A stretch of DNA of 17,409 nucleotides. Origin: Actinomycetota bacterium. GTDB lineage: Bacteria > Actinomycetota > Actinomycetes > Nanopelagicales > Nanopelagicaceae. The position numbers and the translations under genes were made by a program. The notes beneath the pieces were generated by a model. It was not told the DNA's origin and made no database searches. It saw nothing but the letters and a program-made list of their open reading frames with translations. The stretch is taken from the NCBI GenBank assembly GCA_026392775.1, contig JAPLBK010000040.1:1-17409 (forward strand), given 5' to 3'. Below, piece by piece: positions 8,042 to 16,541 of the stretch (its first letter is position 1; the number at the start of each line of letters is the position of its first letter).

Positions 8042-8797
8042 ATGACTGTATTAGTGCCAACTATGGGTGCCTTGCATAAAGGCCACCAAGCGTTGATCAA
8101 ACGTGCTCGCACTTTGAGTAAAGAGGTTGTTGTGAGTATTTTTATTAATCCACTTCAATTTGAAAATTCAGATGATCTTAAAAACTATCCACGCAGTCCT
8201 GAGAGAGATATTCAATTAGCAACTTTGGCTGGAGCCACAGAAGTGTGGATGCCTGAGTATGAAGAGATTTATCCAAGTGAGATTAAGAAGTTAAGTGCAG
8301 GCCAGCTAGGCACGCTCTATGAAGGTCAATCTCGCCCCGATCACTTTGATGGCGTTGTAACAGTTGTTAATCGCTTATTTGAAATCGTTAAACCAGAGAT
8401 GGCCGTATTTGGCGAAAAAGATTTTCAACAACTAGTAATCATAAAGGGGATGAAGGGCACTGTAGAAATTGTTGGCGTGCCGACTGTGCGTGAGTTTGAT
8501 GGCCTTGCCCTTTCATCACGCAATATTCGGCTTAGCGAAGAAGGCCGAGTAAGTGCCAATGTCATTCAGCGAGCTCTAGCAGCAGCTCATCTAGCTCCAA
8601 GCGTTGCCATCGCTCAAGAAATAATTAATTCAACGCTTGCAACTGAATCTGGGTTTAAAAAGGATTATGCAGCGATTATTGATGAAGATTCATTTGAAGT
8701 AGCTACGGATCAAACACGTCACAAGAGAGCGATTATTGCGGGTTTGATAGATGGAGTTCGCTTAATTGATAATATGAAAATGGGAGAGGGGCGTTAA
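8042..8797 (+). CDS. panC: Pantothenate synthetase (pantoate--beta-alanine ligase), N-terminally minimal
   Basis: Joins pantoate and beta-alanine with ATP to make pantothenate. Family motifs are PTMGALHKGH (6-15, ATP-binding HxGH), FINPLQF (34-40), FGEKDFQQ (123-130) and LSSRN (157-161). At 251 residues it is about 25-30 shorter than usual: it starts almost at the PTMG motif, without the N-terminal helix of about 20 residues, and the segment after FGEKDFQQ is also a few residues short. The short start is real in this sequence, because an in-frame TGA lies at 8021-8023 and GGAG is correctly placed before ATG 8042. Key catalytic motifs are intact, so it is probably functional. panD does not follow; coaX begins on the next base. 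Confidence 0.93.
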   Translation: MTVLVPTMGALHKGHQALIKRARTLSKEVVVSIFINPLQFENSDDLKNYPRSPERDIQLATLAGATEVWMPEYEEIYPSEIKKLSAGQLGTLYEGQSRPDHFDGVVTVVNRLFEIVKPEMAVFGEKDFQQLVIIKGMKGTVEIVGVPTVREFDGLALSSRNIRLSEEGRVSANVIQRALAAAHLAPSVAIAQEIINSTLATESGFKKDYAAIIDEDSFEVATDQTRHKRAIIAGLIDGVRLIDNMKMGEGR

Positions 8798-9562
8798 GTG
8801 TTACTAACTGTTGATGTAGGAAATACCAATACGGTACTGGGAGTTTTTAAAGGTGATGAGTTAGTGCGCTCATGGCGTGTTAAGACTGATCCTCGCAGCA
8901 CAGCAGATGAACTGTGGTTGCAATACCGCTCACTAGTCGATGGTTATGAAGTCACTGGTCTGTCAGTGTGTTCAACTGTTCCTGCAACTTTGCGTGAGCT
9001 GCGCTCGATGATTGATGATTATTTTGCAGATATCAGAGTCACAATTGTTGAACCTGGAATCAAAACAGGTGTGCCACTTCTAGTTGATAATCCAAAGGAA
9101 ATTGGCGCTGACCGAATCGTAAATACCTTAGCTGCACACACTCTTTACGGTGGTCCAGCAATCGTGGTTGATTTTGGTACGTCAACTAATTTAGATGTTG
9201 TTTCACCAAAAGGTGAGTTCTTAGGAGGCGCACTCGCCCCTGGAATTGAGATCTCTGTTGATGCTCTAGCTTCTCGTGCTGCCCAACTTCGCAAAGTTGA
9301 ATTAGTGCGTCCTAAAAACGTTATTGGCAAAAATACAGTCGAGGCTCTTCAATCGGGAACGATCTTTGGATTCGCTGGACAAGTGGATGGATTGGTCGAT
9401 CGCATTACAGCCGAACTTCTTGAAAGCTATTCGGTGGCACCAACAGTCATCGCTACAGGTGGTTTAGCCCCGCTGATGATTGGCGTTTCTGAAACTATCG
9501 AGCATCACGAGCCAGATTTAACGCTCATAGGCCTTCGTTTAATTCACGAACGAAATGCCTAA
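8798..9562 (+). CDS. coaX: Type III pantothenate kinase
   Basis: Phosphorylates pantothenate in the first committed step of CoA synthesis; the family needs a monovalent cation and is insensitive to CoA feedback. Visible motifs are the phosphate-binding VDVGNTNT (5-12), NPKEIGADR (98-106) with the catalytic Asp105, VDFGTST (124-130) and GGALAPGI (143-150). The length of 254 residues is typical. It starts with GTG directly after the panC TAA, with a purine-rich GAGAGGGG inside the end of panC as likely ribosome binding site. Together with panC it forms a pantothenate/CoA pair. Confidence 0.95.
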   Translation: MLLTVDVGNTNTVLGVFKGDELVRSWRVKTDPRSTADELWLQYRSLVDGYEVTGLSVCSTVPATLRELRSMIDDYFADIRVTIVEPGIKTGVPLLVDNPKEIGADRIVNTLAAHTLYGGPAIVVDFGTSTNLDVVSPKGEFLGGALAPGIEISVDALASRAAQLRKVELVRPKNVIGKNTVEALQSGTIFGFAGQVDGLVDRITAELLESYSVAPTVIATGGLAPLMIGVSETIEHHEPDLTLIGLRLIHERNA

Positions 9563-9567
9563 CTCGG

Positions 9568-9583
9568 TAGACTTCGCCTCATT
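9568..9583 (+). promoter_or_regulatory. Possible -10 element just before lysS
   Basis: TAGACT (9568-9573) fits TANNNT and lies 10 bases before the lysS ATG. The 21-base coaX-lysS gap contains no recognisable Shine-Dalgarno (the bases before ATG are pyrimidine-rich), which would suit a leaderless or very short-leader transcript. No -35 is apparent; this could be chance. Confidence 0.25.
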
Positions 9584-11089
9584 ATGAGCACAGAGAGCAC
9601 ACCTGTTGAAGAGGATCTGCCAGAGCAGCTTCGCATTCGCCATGAAAAGCGTGCATCGCTATTAGAAGGTGGAATCGAGCCATATCCAGTCTCTGTGCCA
9701 AGAACTAAAACCTTAAAAGAAGTACGTGAAAAGTATTCAGCCCTTGAAATCGATGTAGCTACGGGTGATATCGAATCCTTAACTGGTCGCATTATTTTCA
9801 AGCGCGATAGTGGAAAGCTTTGCTTTGCAACCCTTCGTGAAGGCGATGGTACTGAGCTTCAAGCTATGTTCTCACTCGATAAAATCGGTCAAGAGTCAAT
9901 CGATTCTTGGAAATCAGATATTGATTTAGGTGACATCGTTTCTGTTACTGGCGAAATCATCACATCAAAGCGCGGCGAACTATCTATTCTTTCTAACTCA
10001 TGGAAGCTAGCTGCTAAATCACTTCGCCCGCTTCCCAATGATCACAAACCGATGTCAGAGGAGACACGCGTGCGCATGCGCTACGTCGATCTCATTGTTC
10101 GTCCAGAGGCCCGAGAAAATGCCCGCTTGCGTCCTGCCGTGATGCGTTCTTTGCGTGAAACTTTCCATAACCAAGAGTTCATTGAAGTTGAAACACCTAT
10201 GTTGCAGGTTATGCATGGTGGAGCTACTGCTCGTCCATTCAAGTCTTTCTCTAACGCTTACGATATGGAACTTTACTTACGTATTGCCCCAGAGTTATTT
10301 TTAAAGCGCTGCGTGGTTGGTGGAATAGAGCGCGTGTTTGAGATTAACCGAAATTTCCGCAATGAAGGCGCTGACTCTTCACACTCACCAGAGTTTGCAA
10401 TGATCGAGAGTTATCAGGCATACGGAGATTGGCGCAGCATCGCTGACTTAACTCGTGAGCTTGTTCAAAACGCTGCCATGGCAGTTGCAGGTTCACATGT
10501 TGTTACACACCACGATGGCCGCCAGGCAGATCTAGGTGGAAAGTGGCGTGAAATATCCCTATATGAGGCTATCTCTGAAGGTGTTGGACAGAGCGTTACG
10601 GCGCTAACGCCTCTTGCTGAGTTAAAAACTATTGCAACAAAGCTTGGCATAAAGATTGATCCAAAGTGGATTACAGGCAAGTTAGCTGAAGAAATCTTTG
10701 AGCACGTTGCTAAAAATCAGTTGATTGCACCAACTTTTGTTATGGGCTTCCCAGTTGATACATCTCCACTGGTTCGTGCACATCGTGATATTCCTGGCGT
10801 TGCTGAAAAATGGGATCTCTATATTGATGGTTTTGAATTAGCAACTGGTTATTCTGAGTTAATTGACCCAGTTATTCAGAGAGATCGTTTAGTTGAGCAA
10901 GCCACACTTGGCTCTAAGGGTGATCTTGAAGCAATGCAAGTAGATGAAGATTTCTTACGTGCAATGGAGTTTGGAATGCCACCTATGGGTGGAATGGGAA
11001 TGGGCGTTGATCGTTTGTTGATGGCCCTGACTGGACTTGGAATTCGCGAAACTATTTTGTTCCCACTAGTAAAGCCTGAGGTTGAATAA
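9584..11089 (+). CDS. lysS: Lysyl-tRNA synthetase, class II
   Basis: Charges tRNA-Lys with lysine. The 501-residue protein has the N-terminal OB-fold anticodon-binding domain (about residues 64-142, including [20 protein letters not shown]) and a class II catalytic core. Motif 2 is [14 protein letters not shown] (258-271) and motif 3 is [11 protein letters not shown] (470-480), preceded by [14 protein letters not shown] (416-429). The Ser-rich motif 2 and the [20 protein letters not shown] ending resemble actinobacterial LysS proteins. It is followed 2 bases later by the acetyltransferase gene. In many actinobacteria lsr2 and clpC lie downstream; lsr2 is missing here. Confidence 0.95.
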   Translation: MSTESTPVEEDLPEQLRIRHEKRASLLEGGIEPYPVSVPRTKTLKEVREKYSALEIDVATGDIESLTGRIIFKRDSGKLCFATLREGDGTELQAMFSLDKIGQESIDSWKSDIDLGDIVSVTGEIITSKRGELSILSNSWKLAAKSLRPLPNDHKPMSEETRVRMRYVDLIVRPEARENARLRPAVMRSLRETFHNQEFIEVETPMLQVMHGGATARPFKSFSNAYDMELYLRIAPELFLKRCVVGGIERVFEINRNFRNEGADSSHSPEFAMIESYQAYGDWRSIADLTRELVQNAAMAVAGSHVVTHHDGRQADLGGKWREISLYEAISEGVGQSVTALTPLAELKTIATKLGIKIDPKWITGKLAEEIFEHVAKNQLIAPTFVMGFPVDTSPLVRAHRDIPGVAEKWDLYIDGFELATGYSELIDPVIQRDRLVEQATLGSKGDLEAMQVDEDFLRAMEFGMPPMGGMGMGVDRLLMALTGLGIRETILFPLVKPEVE

Positions 11090-11091
11090 GA

Positions 11092-11589
11092 ATGTTGGTT
11101 GTTCGCCCTGCAAAAACTATGGATGTGAAAGCAATTCGCTCACTCGTTGATTCCTACGCAGCCCCTGGTCAGTTGTTGGCTAAAGAAACAGTCACTTTGT
11201 ATGAAAGCGTTCAAGAGTTTATGGTCGCCGAAGTCGATGGAGTGGTTGTTGGCTGTGGGGCACTGCATATTCTCTGGGAAGATTTAGCTGAAGTTCGCAC
11301 CGTTGCCGTTAAAAAAGAATTAAACCGCCAAGGCATTGGTCATAAGATTTTGGAAGCGATTATTGAACGTGCAGGTGAAGTAGGGGTTGAAAAGATTTTT
11401 TGTCTTACTTTCCAAACTGAGTTCTTTGGTGCTCATGGCTTTGAAGTAATTGAGGGCACCCCAGTAGACCCAACGGTCTATGCCGAGCTTCTGCGCTCCT
11501 ATGACGCCGGTGTGGCCGAGTTCCTCGATCTTGAATCGGTCAAGCCAAATACCCTGGGCAACACCCGAATGCTCAAGAAACTGGCCTAG
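11092..11589 (+). CDS. argA: Amino-acid N-acetyltransferase (N-acetylglutamate synthase, Rv2747-like)
   Basis: A single-domain GNAT protein of 165 residues that probably acetylates glutamate for arginine biosynthesis. It resembles the short actinobacterial NAGS typified by M. tuberculosis Rv2747: VTLYESVQEFMVAE (34-47), GCGALHILWEDLAEVRTVAV (54-73), the acetyl-CoA loop RQGIG (79-83), FFGAHGFEVIEGTPV (111-125), and the characteristic end SYDAGVAEFLDLESVKPNTLGNTRM (136-160). It lacks the amino-acid kinase domain of E. coli ArgA. The LysS stop is two bases upstream, so it is probably cotranscribed with lysS. The substrate is inferred from family resemblance. Confidence 0.88.
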   Translation: MLVVRPAKTMDVKAIRSLVDSYAAPGQLLAKETVTLYESVQEFMVAEVDGVVVGCGALHILWEDLAEVRTVAVKKELNRQGIGHKILEAIIERAGEVGVEKIFCLTFQTEFFGAHGFEVIEGTPVDPTVYAELLRSYDAGVAEFLDLESVKPNTLGNTRMLKKLA

Positions 11590-11652
11590 ATATAGCCTGC
11601 CCCGGGCATAAATGACCTAGTTATTGGGTTATAAAAACCAGTAGCTGTTCAC

Positions 11653-11683
11653 CTCGCGAGCGTAAGCCTGTAGGTATTAGGCT
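11653..11683 (+). promoter_or_regulatory. clpC upstream region: palindrome and possible -10 element
   Basis: The 127-base gap before clpC holds a perfect 8-bp palindrome CTCGCGAG (11653-11660) and, 17 bases further on, TAGGCT (11678-11683), a one-mismatch version of the actinobacterial TAGGAT -10. Transcription from it would start near 11690 and give a leader of about 27 bases containing GAGAG 8 bases before the ATG. No good -35 is present. The palindrome could be an operator, but it does not match the ClgR consensus with correct half-site spacing. Confidence 0.33.
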
Positions 11684-11716
11684 AAAGATAAGAGACAAAG
11701 GAAGAGAGCCCCGCCC

Positions 11717-14218
11717 ATGTTTGAGCGCTTTACAGATCGAGCCCGCCGAGTCGTTGTGCTGGCTCAAGAAGAAGCACGCATGCTCAATCACAACTACATC
11801 GGCACAGAGCACATCTTGCTCGGACTCATCCATGAAGGCGAAGGCGTTGCTGCAAAGGGTCTTGAGTCATTAGGTATTTCACTTGAAGGCGTTCGAGCGC
11901 AAGTGGAAGAGATTATTGGTCAAGGTCAGCAAGCACCAAGTGGACATATTCCATTTACACCACGTGCAAAGAAAGTTCTAGAACTTTCACTTCGTGAAGC
12001 GCTGCAACTTGGTCACAACTACATCGGCACAGAACATATTTTGCTGGGATTAATTCGCGAAGGTGAAGGCGTTGCTGCACAGGTTCTTGTCAAGCTTGGC
12101 GCAGACCTTAACCGAGTTCGCCAACAAGTCATTCAATTACTTTCTGGTTACCAAGGTAAGGAAGCAGTCACACAAGGTGGACCGGCAGAGGGCACACCAT
12201 CAACTTCTTTAGTTCTTGATCAATTCGGTCGCAACCTCACACAAGCTGCCCGTGAAGGAAAGCTTGATCCAGTTATTGGTCGCGAAAATGAAATCGAACG
12301 TGTGATGCAAGTTCTTTCACGCCGCACAAAGAACAACCCAGTTCTCATCGGTGAACCAGGTGTTGGTAAGACTGCAGTTGTTGAAGGTCTTGCCCAAGCA
12401 ATTTACAAAAACGACGTCCCTGAGACTTTGAAAGATAAGCAGGTTTATTCACTAGATCTTGGCGCACTTGTTGCCGGAAGCCGCTACCGTGGAGATTTTG
12501 AAGAGCGCTTGAAGAAAGTACTAAAAGAGATTAAAACTCGCGGTGACATCATTCTTTTCATCGATGAGATTCACACACTTGTTGGCGCAGGAGCCGCAGA
12601 AGGTGCAATTGATGCTGCCAGCATCTTGAAGCCAATGCTGGCTCGCGGTGAACTACAGACAATCGGTGCAACAACCCTTGAGGAGTATCGCAAGCATGTT
12701 GAAAAAGATGCCGCCCTTGAGCGCCGTTTCCAACCTATTCAAGTCAAAGAGCCATCAGTTGCTCACACAATCGAAATCTTGAAGGGTCTTCGCGATCGCT
12801 ACGAAACTCACCACCGTGTTTCTATTACAGATGGTGCTCTAGCAGCGGCAGCAAATCTTGCTGATCGTTATGTCTCAGATCGCTTCTTGCCAGATAAGGC
12901 AATCGATCTCATTGATGAAGCAGGCTCACGTCTTCGTATTAAGCGCATGACTGCGCCAGCAGAGCTTCGCGCATTTGATGACAAGATCGCAGATGCCCGT
13001 AAGGAAAAAGAGTCTGCTATCGATGGTCAAGACTTTGAGATGGCCGCATCACTTCGTGATAAGGAAAAGAATTTAATTACTGAAAAGCATGAAGCTGAAA
13101 AGAATTGGAAGGCCACAGATCTAGATAAGGTCACTGAAGTTGATGAAGAACTCATCGCTCAGGTGCTTTCAATCTCTACTGGAATTCCAGTCTTTAAACT
13201 TACAGAGGCTGAAACCGCACGCCTTCTTCGTATGGAAGATGAACTCCACCAACGTGTTATTGGACAAGACCAAGCAATCAAAGCCTTGTCACAAGCAATT
13301 CGTCGCACACGCGCAGGTCTAAAAGACCCACGTCGTCCAGGTGGGTCATTTATCTTCGCTGGTCCTTCAGGTGTTGGTAAGACTGAACTTTCTCGCACAC
13401 TTGCTTCATTCTTATTTGGTGATCAAGATGCGCTCATTCAACTTGATATGTCTGAATACTCAGAACGTCACACCGCATCTCGTTTGTTCGGTGCACCTCC
13501 AGGATATGTTGGATATGACGAGGGTGGACAGTTGACTGAAAAGGTTCGTCGTCGTCCATTCTCAGTTGTTCTTTTCGATGAAATCGAAAAAGCACACCCA
13601 GATATCTTCAACTCGTTATTGCAGGTTCTTGAAGATGGCCGTCTAACTGACGCACAGGGACGCACCGTTGACTTTAAAAACACTGTCATCATCATGACTA
13701 CAAACCTTGGAACACGCGATATCTCAAAGAGCTTGGGCCTTGGTTTTGCTAACAGCGATGATGATAAAACAAATTATGATCGTATGAAGGGCAAGGTAAA
13801 TGATGAACTTAAGACTCATTTCCGTCCTGAGTTCCTCAACCGTATTGATGATGTCATTGTCTTCCACCAGTTGACTAAGGATCAGATTATTCAAATCGTT
13901 GATTTGATGATTAAGAACCTTGATGACCGTCTGCAAGCAAAAGATATGGGAATTGAATTAACTCCAGCAGCTAAGAGCCTTCTTGCTGTTCGCGGTTATG
14001 ACCCACTTCTTGGTGCACGTCCACTTCGTCGCACAATTCAACGTGAAATCGAAGATGCACTTTCAGAGCGCATTCTGTTCGGTGAACTCAAGGCCGGCGA
14101 AATCATCGTTGTTGATGTTGAGGGAGTAGACGCAGAAGCAACCTTCACATTTAAGGGTGCAGCTAAGGCTGCAATGCCTGATTCACCTGAAGATCTCGCT
14201 GAAGCACCAACCGCTTAA
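11717..14218 (+). CDS. clpC: AAA+ unfoldase ClpC of the Clp protease
   Basis: An 833-residue chaperone that unfolds substrates and feeds them to ClpP. Two Clp-N repeats occupy residues about 2-145. AAA domain 1 has Walker A GEPGVGKT (212-219) and Walker [10 protein letters not shown] (278-286). The UVR-type middle region is about 421-455 ([16 protein letters not shown]). AAA domain 2 has Walker A GPSGVGKT (549-556) and Walker B VVLFDEIE (617-624). The LGF tripeptide at 675-677 is the ClpP-docking loop. Length and order match actinobacterial ClpC (ClpC1), which is essential in mycobacteria. The C-terminal tail is acidic and Ala-rich. A SOUL-family gene follows 7 bases later. Confidence 0.97.
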   Translation: MFERFTDRARRVVVLAQEEARMLNHNYIGTEHILLGLIHEGEGVAAKGLESLGISLEGVRAQVEEIIGQGQQAPSGHIPFTPRAKKVLELSLREALQLGHNYIGTEHILLGLIREGEGVAAQVLVKLGADLNRVRQQVIQLLSGYQGKEAVTQGGPAEGTPSTSLVLDQFGRNLTQAAREGKLDPVIGRENEIERVMQVLSRRTKNNPVLIGEPGVGKTAVVEGLAQAIYKNDVPETLKDKQVYSLDLGALVAGSRYRGDFEERLKKVLKEIKTRGDIILFIDEIHTLVGAGAAEGAIDAASILKPMLARGELQTIGATTLEEYRKHVEKDAALERRFQPIQVKEPSVAHTIEILKGLRDRYETHHRVSITDGALAAAANLADRYVSDRFLPDKAIDLIDEAGSRLRIKRMTAPAELRAFDDKIADARKEKESAIDGQDFEMAASLRDKEKNLITEKHEAEKNWKATDLDKVTEVDEELIAQVLSISTGIPVFKLTEAETARLLRMEDELHQRVIGQDQAIKALSQAIRRTRAGLKDPRRPGGSFIFAGPSGVGKTELSRTLASFLFGDQDALIQLDMSEYSERHTASRLFGAPPGYVGYDEGGQLTEKVRRRPFSVVLFDEIEKAHPDIFNSLLQVLEDGRLTDAQGRTVDFKNTVIIMTTNLGTRDISKSLGLGFANSDDDKTNYDRMKGKVNDELKTHFRPEFLNRIDDVIVFHQLTKDQIIQIVDLMIKNLDDRLQAKDMGIELTPAAKSLLAVRGYDPLLGARPLRRTIQREIEDALSERILFGELKAGEIIVVDVEGVDAEATFTFKGAAKAAMPDSPEDLAEAPTA
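11788..12033 (+). repeat. 21-bp exact direct repeat within clpC (11788-11808 and 12013-12033)
   Basis: The same 21 bases, beginning TCACAACTACATCGG, occur twice, 225 bases (75 codons) apart. Both encode HNYIGTE in the two Clp-N repeats. The protein duplication is a family property; identity at all synonymous sites over this core is the notable part. Confidence 0.85.
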
Positions 14219-14225
14219 TAACTAA

Positions 14226-14747
14226 ATGACTAAAAGGCAAGAGTTCACAGTCTTAAAAACGTATCCAGAGTTTGAAATTCGTGAATATAAGCCCTGTGTA
14301 ATTGCCGAAGTCAAAAGTTCTGCCAATTACTCTGATGCTGGAAGTTCTGCTTTTGGTTCACTCTTTGGTTACATCTCTAAAGGCAATAAAGCTGAGCAGG
14401 CAATAGCTATGACTGCCCCTGTGATTACTGCGAAAAGATTCGACAATCTCACCGAGGATCAATGGTTTGTCTCATTTGTGATGCCAGCAGGAAGCACGCT
14501 TGCCGATATGCCTCTCCCAATTAATTCTAAGGTTGTCTTGCGCGAACTCGGTGCAGAAATTTGCGTTGCTGCTTCATTTCGTGGCAAAGCAACTACTGCC
14601 TTATCTGCACAGAAAATCGCTGAACTTCGTGCTGCTGCCGAAAAGCAAAATGTGTCACTTTCTGCGGAGACTAGAGTTGCTCGCTTTGATCCACCGTTTA
14701 AACCTAGTTTCCTGCAGTACAACGAAATTGTGATTCCAACTAATTAA
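14226..14747 (+). CDS. SOUL/HEBP-family haem-binding protein
   Basis: A 173-residue protein without signal peptide or membrane segment. It carries SOUL-family hallmarks: the start FTVLKTYPEFEIREYKPCVIAEV (about 7-29), FGYISKGNKAEQAIAMTAPV (47-66), and the terminal RFDPPFKPSFLQYNEI (153-168). The family (human HEBP1/2, plant and bacterial SOUL proteins) is linked to haem or porphyrin binding and oxidative stress, but bacterial roles are poorly known. It follows clpC after 7 bases and has no clear ribosome binding site, so it may rely on read-through from clpC. A functional tie to ClpC is not shown. Confidence 0.9.
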   Translation: MTKRQEFTVLKTYPEFEIREYKPCVIAEVKSSANYSDAGSSAFGSLFGYISKGNKAEQAIAMTAPVITAKRFDNLTEDQWFVSFVMPAGSTLADMPLPINSKVVLRELGAEICVAASFRGKATTALSAQKIAELRAAAEKQNVSLSAETRVARFDPPFKPSFLQYNEIVIPTN

Positions 14748-14855
14748 GAGTGCGTGAAAGTAAGGGATTACGTACTGTTCCTTGTGCGAGAACTATAAAA
14801 CTCAGGCTAGCTTTAGAGAATTAGGCGGCCATAAGCATCCAAGGCACTTCTCGCA

Positions 14856-16541
14856 ATGCTGTCCCGTTGCTACTCTTCAAAGGTGAAGCGCGCCCTGACC
14901 ACCATATTGATTGCCTCTTTAGCCTTAGCAATCAGCCCTGCAATCTCAAGCGGTGCTGTTAAGGCAGGGGATGCATGTAAGAAGGCGGGTCAGGTAAGCA
15001 ACGCTGCAGGTAAGAAGTACACCTGCATTAAAAAGGGTAAGAAGTTAGTTTGGAATAAAGGTGTTGCTACTCCAAGCCCAACTCCAACATCAACCCCAAC
15101 CCCAACTCCAACATCAACTCCAACTCCAACTCCAACATCAACCCCAACGCCAACGCCAACCGCTACTCCAACACCAAGCCCAACGGTAACTGCTCGCGAT
15201 TGGATCAAATCACGGTCAACTGATTTAGGTTTTCTAACTGAATTTAATGGACCTTGCCAGAAGGAAAATGACTTACCCCCATTCTTTAGCGCAGTTCAAG
15301 ATGCTTTTATGACCCGTGGAAATTGCAGTGGTATTTATCGGATTGCTAAATATGAGTTGGGTCAAGAAAGACCTAAATCAACGCTGACTTCAAATTCAAA
15401 TGATTTGTCTACCAAACGTTGTGAAATTAGTGAGCCAACAAACAGTATGAATATTCGTGGATTCTTTGATCTTTTTGAAGCAAATCGATTGGCATATACA
15501 AAAAGCACAAAAATTCCTGGTCCAAAAATGACTGTTCAGATAATTCCAATTTACGCCAGCGATACAGCCAAACCTTCAAATTCACCTGAAGTAGATTATG
15601 GCGCCTATACAGAGTTTTTAGCTGATTGGGCGAAGTATTCATCTGACGGTGAATCCTCAATTGAAATTCGATTTCCAAAGAATTACATAGAATTCTCTGG
15701 CAAAGTTACGAGTTACAACATCTTTCATGAGAATCAACATGACAGCCCTGACCACAAAAGATTTGTTAAGGATCTAGTAGCTGCAGTTGATCCTCAGATA
15801 AATTTCACAGGGGTCGATACTGTAATTGTCGTTGTTCCTCCTGGAACCCCTCTTTCTAGTTTTCAACAAGGCACTTTGAAGGATTTCGCAACGCAAGAAG
15901 GCTTGATCCGCGTGGGCACTACTGAATACCCGTACACACTTACAGATATGTTAAGTGTGAAGTTTCCAAACTTTACTGTTCCATTCTGGTGGATTCATGA
16001 GCTTTATCACTCCGGTCTCGGCTTGGATGATCATTATGGGGATACAAAAAATGATGTGAATACAGAATACGGTCTTGGCTGGTGGACGATGATGACACCA
16101 TTTGGGGGTGATTTATCTGCATGGGAGAAATGGTTTATTGGCTTCATCACCGATAGCCAAGTTCATTGCCTAAGTGTTACTGAACCAACGGTGCGCTGGA
16201 TTGTTCCCTCAAGTGTTAAGAGTAAAGAAAAGAAGCTCATAGTTATTCCAATTTCTCAGCATAAAGGGATTGTCATCGAATCAATTCGTGCCGCTGGACT
16301 TTATTACAAAATCCCAGCTGCAAGTCAAGGAGCACTTGTTTATGTTGTTGATCTTCAAGTAGTAGGTCATGGATTGGGTCTTAAACTTGTTTTGCCCACA
16401 AACAGAAATCCAAATCAACCACCGTTTTTCCTTTCGCAGGCCACTTTAAGAGAAGGCGAATCCGTGATTTCAAACGGATATAAAATTACAATCATTGAAT
16501 CAGGTAATTTTGGTGACGTAGTTAAAGTAGAAAAGCTTTAA
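14856..16541 (+). CDS. Secreted M6-like zinc metallopeptidase with N-terminal two-Cys domain and Pro-Thr linker
   Basis: A 561-residue exported protein. Residues 1-33 are a signal peptide (KVKR, then a hydrophobic core to about 30). Residues about 35-68 form a small basic module with Cys41, Cys57 and a final KKLVW. Residues 72-110 are a (PT)n/TS linker. The rest is a large extracellular domain. HELYH (381-385) with Asp391 fits HExxH-x5-D zinc ligation, and GLGWWTMMTPFGGDLSAWEKWFIGF (406-430) resembles the 'GWWD.M..G....lsAw.K..LGW' region after the zinc motif in M6 (immune inhibitor A-like) peptidases. The spacing GLGLDD differs slightly from the M6 norm. ATG 14856 has AAGG 11 bases upstream; GTG 14883 would give a tidier signal peptide (MKRALTT) but has no ribosome binding site. 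Substrate unknown. Confidence 0.78.
   Translation: MLSRCYSSKVKRALTTILIASLALAISPAISSGAVKAGDACKKAGQVSNAAGKKYTCIKKGKKLVWNKGVATPSPTPTSTPTPTPTSTPTPTPTSTPTPTPTATPTPSPTVTARDWIKSRSTDLGFLTEFNGPCQKENDLPPFFSAVQDAFMTRGNCSGIYRIAKYELGQERPKSTLTSNSNDLSTKRCEISEPTNSMNIRGFFDLFEANRLAYTKSTKIPGPKMTVQIIPIYASDTAKPSNSPEVDYGAYTEFLADWAKYSSDGESSIEIRFPKNYIEFSGKVTSYNIFHENQHDSPDHKRFVKDLVAAVDPQINFTGVDTVIVVVPPGTPLSSFQQGTLKDFATQEGLIRVGTTEYPYTLTDMLSVKFPNFTVPFWWIHELYHSGLGLDDHYGDTKNDVNTEYGLGWWTMMTPFGGDLSAWEKWFIGFITDSQVHCLSVTEPTVRWIVPSSVKSKEKKLIVIPISQHKGIVIESIRAAGLYYKIPAASQGALVYVVDLQVVGHGLGLKLVLPTNRNPNQPPFFLSQATLREGESVISNGYKITIIESGNFGDVVKVEKL
15078..15173 (+). repeat. Four tandem 24-bp units encoding PTPTSTPT-type linker
   Basis: Units start at 15078, 15102, 15126 and 15150. 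The first three encode PTPTSTPT and differ only at a few third positions; the fourth reads PTPTATPT. The repeats keep frame, so gain or loss of units would change linker length without breaking the gene. Shorter CCAACN hexamers make up each unit. Confidence 0.9.

Noticed and set aside
11594..11605. GC-rich hairpin TGCC-CCG-GGCA after the argA-like gene as a terminator
   Set aside because: Only four pairs and no following T-run; too weak to call.
11647..11666. ClgR operator before clpC
   Set aside because: Half-sites GTTCAC and GCGTAA deviate from the consensus and are 7 rather than 5 bases apart; kept only as a low-interest observation.
14990..15208. Minus-strand open frame encoding a Gly-Val repeat
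   Set aside because: It is the antisense of the Pro-Thr repeat linker; low-complexity DNA keeps it open. No start context or family resemblance.
15726..15740. A second HExxH-like motif, HENQH, at residues 291-295 of the secreted peptidase
   Set aside because: It is followed at once by DSPDH and lacks the hydrophobic helix context and downstream M6 block that support HELYH 381-385. Probably chance, though both could be checked in a model.
14883..16541. GTG 14883 as the true start of the secreted peptidase
   Set aside because: It gives a neat signal peptide, but the purines before it abut the codon, leaving no spaced ribosome binding site; ATG 14856 with AAGG upstream was preferred, without certainty.
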